This document shows, piece after piece, positions 6,428 to 9,634 of a stretch of DNA of 9,634 bases. Where the stretch lies: positions 1 to 9,634 of the forward strand of contig JAWVZO010000088.1 of assembly GCA_033722135.1 (NCBI GenBank), read 5' to 3'. The first letter of the stretch is position 1, and every line of letters starts with the position of its first letter. The notes under the pieces are model-generated. The model was not told the DNA's origin. It saw only the letters and a list, made by a program, of their open reading frames with translations, and made no database searches. The DNA is from QNFN01 sp033722135 (GTDB taxonomy: Bacteria > Pseudomonadota > Gammaproteobacteria > QNFN01). The translations under genes and the position numbers were made by a program.

Positions 6428-7066
6428 TCAACCTCCCTGCAGGATGCCCGGTTCGCTGGCGATCCAGCCCTCGGCCCGCGCGCGCTCCTCGGCCGGGAGT
6501 TCGGCGGCCACGGTCTCGCGCTTGCGCTCGGCGAGCTTCTGGCGCGGCACGTGGCCGCGCCGCGCGAAGTTCTCGGCCGCGGCGCTGAACCACTTGTAGG
6601 CCTCGTAGATATCGGCCTCGACGCCTTGCCCCTTGTAGCGCAGCTGCCCCAGCTCGTACTGCGCGAGCGGGTCGCCGGCGCGCGCGGCCCGTTCGAACCA
6701 CTGCGCCGCCAACGCCGGGTCGTTCTCGACGATGTCGCCGCGCAGGTGCATGCGCCCGAGGCGCGACTGCGCGGGCGCGTAGCCGTTCTCGGCGGCCCGG
6801 CGCACCAGCGCAAGGCCGCCCTCGGCGTCGCCCGGCGTGCCGATCGCGCCGATCTTGAGCATGCCGAGGTGGTAGTGGCCGGCCGCGTCGCCCCGTTCGG
6901 CCAGGGCGCCGCAACGCGCCACCGCCGTCTCGCTGATCGCGGTTTCGCGGGTCTTGCGCGCCTGCTCGTAGAGGTCGGGGCACTCCTGGGCGGGAAGGGG
7001 AGCGGCGAGCGTCGCCAGGAGGAGGGCCAGCAGCGGGGCGTGAGCGCACGGTCGGGCGGATTGCAT
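6428..7066 (-). CDS. Exported Sel1-repeat protein (three repeats)
   Basis: A 212-residue protein with a signal peptide (about 1-27: basic start, LLALLLATLAAPLPAQ core and cut region), so probably periplasmic. Three Sel1-like (TPR-type) repeats are visible at about 62-95, 97-131 and 133-166, with typical AQ.RLG..HLRGD and AQYELGQLRYKGQGVEAD patterns. Such solenoids usually bind partner proteins; no enzyme motif is seen. Cys29 and Cys52 flank the first helix and could form a disulfide. The ending is charged and helical. The start at 7066 is preferred because it begins the signal peptide and has a perfect AAGGAGG site 5 bp upstream. A longer in-frame start at 7243 would add 59 Arg/Pro-rich residues and overlap the divergent gene. 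The partner and function are unknown. Confidence 0.85.
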   Translation of the reverse strand: MQSARPCAHAPLLALLLATLAAPLPAQECPDLYEQARKTRETAISETAVARCGALAERGDAAGHYHLGMLKIGAIGTPGDAEGGLALVRRAAENGYAPAQSRLGRMHLRGDIVENDPALAAQWFERAARAGDPLAQYELGQLRYKGQGVEADIYEAYKWFSAAAENFARRGHVPRQKLAERKRETVAAELPAEERARAEGWIASEPGILQGG

Positions 7067-7071
7067 CACGG

Positions 7072-7078
7072 CCTCCTT
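7072..7078 (-). promoter_or_regulatory. Ribosome binding site fixing the Sel1 gene start
   Basis: AAGGAGG on the minus strand, 5 bp before the ATG at 7066. It is the strongest Shine-Dalgarno match seen in the window and rules in favour of the short, signal-peptide start. Confidence 0.85.
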
Positions 7079-7109
7079 GGCCGTCGGCGGCTGAGATTCC
7101 AACCCTCCG

Positions 7110-7118
7110 AGTCTAGCA
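7110..7118 (-). promoter_or_regulatory. Candidate extended -10 for the Sel1 gene
   Basis: On the minus strand TGC is followed by TAGACT (7115-7110), an extended -10 arrangement. A start near 7103 would give a leader of about 37 nt containing the AAGGAGG site. No -35 box is visible at the usual distance. Confidence 0.35.
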
Positions 7119-7167
7119 GGCGACCGGGTGGGTGCCGGGCCGCGCTGGCGCTGCGCGCGCGATCGGC

Positions 7168-7173
7168 TAGATT
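7168..7173 (+). promoter_or_regulatory. Candidate -10 for the cyclophilin-like gene
   Basis: TAGATT lies 29 bp before the ATG at 7203, with a weak CTGGCG at the -35 position 17 bp upstream. A start near 7180 would leave a short leader that carries the GAGG ribosome binding site (7194-7197). Confidence 0.35.
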
Positions 7174-7202
7174 CAGCGGCAGGCACCCCCTGCGAGGCTG
7201 AG

Positions 7203-7577
7203 ATGCGCATCCGGATGAACTGGCCGGCGGGCTCGGTCCGCATCGAGTTGGAAGACGGCGCGACAGCGCGCGCCGTGATCGCCGCGCTGCCGGCCGAGGC
7301 GACTGCCCACCGCTGGGGCGACGAGGTCTACTTCCGCCTGCCGGTGGACGCCGCGCTCGACGCCGACGCCGACGACGTCGTCGAGCCGGGCACGGTCTGC
7401 TACTGGGTCGAGGGGGGCTCGGTGGCGATCCCGTTCGGACCGACGCCGGCGTCGGTGGGCGACGAGTGCCGGCTGGTGACCCGGGTCAACCGCATCGGCC
7501 GCGTGCTCGACGATCCGGCGGGGCTCGACGCGGTCGGCGAGGGCGACGTCGTCGTCCTCGAGGCCGAACCCTCCTGA
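7203..7577 (+). CDS. Small cyclophilin-like-fold protein
   Basis: A 124-residue cytoplasmic protein resembling the small cyclophilin-like (former DUF369, TM1367-like) family, which shares the cyclophilin beta-barrel but is not known to be a peptidyl-prolyl isomerase. Visible family-like features are the RWGDEVYFRLPV strand (37-48), VEPGTVCYWVEGGSVAIPFGPTP (60-82, shown in parts: the GTVCYW turn and the IPFGPTP loop), and RVNRIGRV (94-101) before a final GDVVVLE strand. The loops with conserved Gly-Pro-Thr-Pro and Trp residues may bind a small ligand, but none is known to me. The ATG at 7203 is chosen for its GAGG site 5 bp upstream and because the protein then starts directly at the first beta strand. 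It diverges from one Sel1 gene and converges on another. Confidence 0.75.
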   Translation: MRIRMNWPAGSVRIELEDGATARAVIAALPAEATAHRWGDEVYFRLPVDAALDADADDVVEPGTVCYWVEGGSVAIPFGPTPASVGDECRLVTRVNRIGRVLDDPAGLDAVGEGDVVVLEAEPS

Positions 7578-7593
7578 GCCGGGCGCGGCTCAG
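7574..7593. terminator. Stem-loop spanning both stop codons of convergent genes
   Basis: CTGAGCC (7574-7580) and GGCTCAG (7587-7593) form a perfect 7-bp stem with a 6-nt GGGCGC loop. The TGA stops of the + gene (7575-7577) and the - gene (7592-7590) both lie in the stem. The symmetry suits a bidirectional transcript end, although no T-run follows on either strand. Confidence 0.45.
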
Positions 7594-8012
7594 TCGCAGC
7601 TCTCCTCCTCGATCGCCTGCTGCTCGGCCTGGGCCGCGGCGCGCTCCAGCAGCGCCACCGCCCGCGCCTCGTCGCGCGGCACGCCGAGCCCGCTGAGCAC
7701 CATGTTGGCCAGCGTCCGTGTCGCTCCCAGGTGGCCCGCCTCGGAGGCCCTGGCGTAGAGCGCCGCCGCCCGCGGCTGGTCCACCGGCACGCCCTGGCCG
7801 AGCGAGTGGAGGTTGGCCAGGTGGAACTGCGCCGCCGGGTGGCCCTTCTCCGCCATCGGGCGGAGCAGCGCGAGGGCCCGGCCGTACTCCGCCCGGTCGA
7901 TCGCCGCGACGGCATCGGCGAGGGTCGCGGCGGGGGCGGGCGAGGGCAGCCCCGCCAGCAGGAGCAGGGACAGCAGCAGTGCGGCCGGGGCGTTGCGGAG
8001 TCGGCGGATCAT
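7590..8012 (-). CDS. Short exported Sel1-repeat protein (two repeats)
   Basis: A 140-residue protein with a signal peptide (RRLRN basic start, ALLLSLLLLAGLPSPAPAA hydrophobic stretch, probable cut near residue 28). Two Sel1-like repeats follow: about 57-92 (AAQFHLANLHSLGQGVPVDQ) and 93-128 (LANMVLSGLGVPRDEARA). It ends in an acidic Glu/Asp tail with one Cys. It is probably a periplasmic protein-binding adaptor, like its larger relative at 6428-7066, but the two share only the repeat pattern. The start may be ATG at 8012 or the adjoining GTG at 8015. No good Shine-Dalgarno sequence is present. The gene is divergent from birA across 84 bp. Confidence 0.82.
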   Translation of the reverse strand: MIRRLRNAPAALLLSLLLLAGLPSPAPAATLADAVAAIDRAEYGRALALLRPMAEKGHPAAQFHLANLHSLGQGVPVDQPRAAALYARASEAGHLGATRTLANMVLSGLGVPRDEARAVALLERAAAQAEQQAIEEESCD

Positions 8013-8018
8013 CACCCG

Positions 8019-8027
8019 ATTGTCGCA
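8019..8027 (-). promoter_or_regulatory. Candidate extended -10 for the short Sel1 gene
   Basis: On the minus strand TGC precedes GACAAT (8024-8019), which ends 6 bp before the ATG at 8012. If used, the transcript would begin at or next to the start codon, giving a leaderless mRNA. That fits the lack of a ribosome binding site. Confidence 0.35.
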
Positions 8028-8070
8028 TCGGCGGCGCCGGCGCGGTACCCGTGGCGGGAACCCGCGACGG

Positions 8071-8096
8071 CGCGCCATCCGGGCTAGAATGGCGCG
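8071..8096. promoter_or_regulatory. Inverted repeat over the birA -10 region, possible operator
   Basis: CGCGCCAT (8071-8078) and ATGGCGCG (8089-8096) are perfect 8-bp inverted arms separated by 10 bp. The right arm overlaps the last two bases of the TAGAAT box and abuts the birA ATG at 8097. The spacing suits a dimeric helix-turn-helix repressor. Which protein binds, if any, is not known; BirA itself is one possibility. Confidence 0.4.
8085..8090 (+). promoter_or_regulatory. Candidate -10 for birA
   Basis: TAGAAT matches five of six consensus bases and ends 6 bp before the birA ATG. No -35 box is seen. Its position predicts transcription starting at or very near the A of the ATG, with no room for a Shine-Dalgarno site, and none is visible. 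Confidence 0.45.
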
Positions 8097-9077
8097 ATGG
8101 ACACGCAGCAACGGGTGCTCGCCTGCCTGGCCGACGGCCGCTTCCACTCGGGCCAGGCGCTCGCCGCGCGCCTCGGCCTGAGCCGGACGGCGATCTGGAA
8201 GGCGACGCGCGCTCTCGAGGCTGCCGGCATCGAGATCCACGCCGTGCGGGGGCGCGGCTACCGCCTCGCGGCCTCGCTCGAGCCGCTCGACGGCGAGCGT
8301 ATCCGGGCCGGGCTCGCACCCGGCAGCGCGGCGCGCCTGGCGCGGCTCGACATCCTCCCCGAGACCGACTCCACCAACGGCTACCTGATGGCCCGTGCAC
8401 TGGAGGGGGCCGGTCCCGGCTGGGCCTGCCTGGCCGAGAGCCAGCGCAGCGGGCGCGGCCGCCAGGGGCGCCGCTGGCACTCGCCCCCGGGCCGCAACGT
8501 CTACCTCTCCCTGCTGTGGCGCTACGCCGAGGGGCCGGGCGTGCTGGCAGGGCTGAGCCTCGCGGTCGGCGTGGTGGTCGCCGGCGTGCTGCGCGAGATC
8601 GGCCTCGAAGGGCTGTCGCTGAAGTGGCCCAACGACCTGCTCTGCCGCGACCGAAAGCTCGGCGGCGTGCTGCTCGAGAGCTCCGGCGAGAGCGGCGGCA
8701 GCTGCGTCGTCGTGGTCGGCCTCGGGCTCAACGTCGCGATGCCGGCGGCGGGCGCCGAGGCGATCGACCAGCCCTGGTGCGACCTCGCCGGCGAGCTCGG
8801 CCCGGCGACGCCGTCGCGCAACGTCCTTGCCGCCCGGCTGCTCGACCGGCTGCTGCCGCTGTTGGCCGACTACCCGGAGACGGGCCTGGCCCCGTGGCTC
8901 GCTGACTGGAACGGCCTCGATGCCCTCGCGGGGCGCGAGGTCCGGTTGCTGCTCGGCGGGCGCGAGGTGCTCGGCCGGCACCGTGGCGTCGACGGCGACG
9001 GCGCGCTGCGCATCGAGCACGACGGCGCCGTCCACCGCTACCACGGTGGGGAAGTCAGCCTGCGGAGGGTCGGGTGA
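8097..9077 (+). CDS. birA: Biotin--[acetyl-CoA-carboxylase] ligase and biotin operon repressor BirA
   Basis: Makes biotinyl-5'-AMP from biotin and ATP and transfers biotin to the carrier domain of acetyl-CoA carboxylase. Two-domain BirA proteins also repress biotin genes when loaded with biotinyl-AMP. It has 326 residues, the length of the bifunctional class. The N-terminal winged helix (1-60) includes SGQALAARLGLSRTAIWKAT and the RGRGYRL wing. The catalytic domain has ETDSTN (89-94), the ligand loop GRGRQGRRW (119-127), KWPNDLL (176-182) and KLGGVLLE (187-194), followed by GLGLNV (208-213). The C-terminal SH3-like domain starts near 275 (AGREVRLLLGGREVLG). All expected active-site motifs are intact. 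No biotin synthesis genes lie in the window. The start at 8097 gives the usual N-terminus. The stop overlaps the coaX start. Confidence 0.97.
   Translation: MDTQQRVLACLADGRFHSGQALAARLGLSRTAIWKATRALEAAGIEIHAVRGRGYRLAASLEPLDGERIRAGLAPGSAARLARLDILPETDSTNGYLMARALEGAGPGWACLAESQRSGRGRQGRRWHSPPGRNVYLSLLWRYAEGPGVLAGLSLAVGVVVAGVLREIGLEGLSLKWPNDLLCRDRKLGGVLLESSGESGGSCVVVVGLGLNVAMPAAGAEAIDQPWCDLAGELGPATPSRNVLAARLLDRLLPLLADYPETGLAPWLADWNGLDALAGREVRLLLGGREVLGRHRGVDGDGALRIEHDGAVHRYHGGEVSLRRVG
9064..9068 (+). promoter_or_regulatory. Ribosome binding site deciding the coaX GTG start
   Basis: GGAGG inside the 3' end of birA, 5 bp before the GTG at 9074. Together with the TLLVDAGNS start of the protein it supports GTG as the initiation codon of coaX. 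Confidence 0.75.
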
Positions 9078-9634
9078 CGCTGCTGGTCGACGCCGGCAAC
9101 AGCCGGGTGAAGTGGGGGCACTACGCGCAGGGCGCCCTCGTGCCCGGCGCGTCGGTCGGCTACGACGGGCCCGGGCTCGAAGCGAACCTCGAGAACGCGC
9201 TCGGGGCAATCGCCCCCCCCGCGCGGGTGCTGCTCTGCACCGTCGCCGACGACGCCGCGAGCCGGCGCCTGGTCCGCTGGCTGCGCAACCGCTGGCCGGC
9301 GCCGGTCGCGCAGGTGGTGCCGGGACGGCGCGGCTGCGGGGTGCGCAACGCCTACGCCGAGCCCGAGCGGCTCGGCGCCGACCGCTGGGCAGCGCTGGTC
9401 GGCGCGCGGGCGGCCTTCCCGGGACGGCCGCTCTGCGTGGTCGACGCCGGCACCGCCGTGACGGTCGACGCGCTCGACGAGCAGGGCGTCCACGCCGGCG
9501 GGCTGATCGTGCCGGGGTTGGCGCTGGCGCGCGGCACCCTCGCCGAGCGCACCGGACGCATCGGCTCCGCCGAGGGCGGCGACGAGGAGGGCGGGCTCGA
9601 ACTCGGCGGCTCGACCCGCGACGCGGTGCGCAAC
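9074..9634 (+). CDS. coaX: Type III pantothenate kinase CoaX, 5' part (runs off window)
   Basis: Phosphorylates pantothenate with ATP, the first step of coenzyme A synthesis. Type III kinases belong to the ASKHA superfamily and are not feedback-inhibited by CoA. The visible 187 residues are about three quarters of a typical ~250-residue protein. Motifs present are DAGNSRVKW (6-14, the phosphate-binding DxGN(T/S)xxK), GADRWAALVGAR (101-112, with the Asp of the active site), VVDAGTAVTVD (122-132) and GGLIVPG (142-148). The frame is open to the window edge. The GTG at 9074 overlaps the birA TGA (GTGA) and follows a GGAGG site. The birA-coaX pairing is common in proteobacteria and fused forms are known; here the two are separate but translationally linked. 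Confidence 0.96.
   Translation, partial: MTLLVDAGNSRVKWGHYAQGALVPGASVGYDGPGLEANLENALGAIAPPARVLLCTVADDAASRRLVRWLRNRWPAPVAQVVPGRRGCGVRNAYAEPERLGADRWAALVGARAAFPGRPLCVVDAGTAVTVDALDEQGVHAGGLIVPGLALARGTLAERTGRIGSAEGGDEEGGLELGGSTRDAVRN

Noticed and set aside
7128..7202. Longer start for the cyclophilin-like protein at 7128
   Set aside because: The extra 25 residues are low-complexity and cover the divergent promoter region. The ATG at 7203 has a good ribosome binding site.
7067..7243. Longer start (7243) for the three-repeat Sel1 protein
   Set aside because: It would place 59 Arg/Pro-rich residues before the signal peptide and overlap the divergent gene. The AAGGAGG site supports 7066.
8034..8065. 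Short GC palindromes (8034-8043 and 8054-8065) upstream of birA
   Set aside because: They are short and made only or almost only of G and C, so chance occurrence is likely at this base composition.
7590..9209. Extending the short Sel1 gene upstream across birA to a 539-residue protein
   Set aside because: The extension is antisense to birA and coaX and has antisense-type composition. A proper signal peptide begins at 8012.

Overview
The window is about 9.6 kb of very GC-rich, densely coded DNA. It looks like the chromosome of a high-GC gammaproteobacterium. The reasons are a system I cytochrome c maturation operon with separate ccmH and ccmI, a SirB-family gene behind it, the birA-coaX pair, and a bacterial tRNA-Gly with an encoded CCA end. 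A halophilic or phototrophic Chromatiales/Ectothiorhodospiraceae-type host is a guess from composition and gene content only. There is no sign of a mobile element, phage or CRISPR array.

Left part (1-4248, + strand): the distal half of a ccm operon. The 3' part of ccmF is followed by ccmG, ccmH and ccmI with stop/start overlaps, then a small SirB-family membrane protein. CcmG and CcmH form the thiol-reducing branch that prepares the apocytochrome CXXCH site. CcmI holds the apocytochrome and CcmF attaches heme. CcmI is unusual: its C-terminal periplasmic domain is present twice in tandem, joined by a Pro/Ala-rich linker.

Middle (4249-6430, - strand): a tRNA-Gly(CCC) gene with a recognisable promoter, and upstream of it a 604-residue cytoplasmic protein with a PilZ-like C-terminal region, possibly a c-di-GMP effector. 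A perfect 8-bp hairpin lies between them, with the tRNA -35 box in its loop. The spacer 6266-6427 is locally AT-richer and holds a probable promoter and an inverted repeat.

Right part (6428-9634): an exported protein with three Sel1 repeats (-), a small cyclophilin-like-fold protein (+), a second exported Sel1 protein (-), then birA (+) overlapping a 5' fragment of coaX (+). The cyclophilin-like gene and the second Sel1 gene converge onto a stem-loop that contains both stop codons. The second Sel1 gene and birA diverge from an 84-bp region where -10-like boxes sit only 6 bp from each ATG and an inverted repeat covers the birA box. BirA (biotin ligase/repressor) and CoaX (type III pantothenate kinase) link biotin and coenzyme A supply.

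Most of the window is ordinary housekeeping DNA. The best leads are the duplicated CcmI domain, the PilZ-like protein lacking an obvious arginine motif, and the birA promoter architecture. I see no strong evidence for a wholly new multi-gene system.
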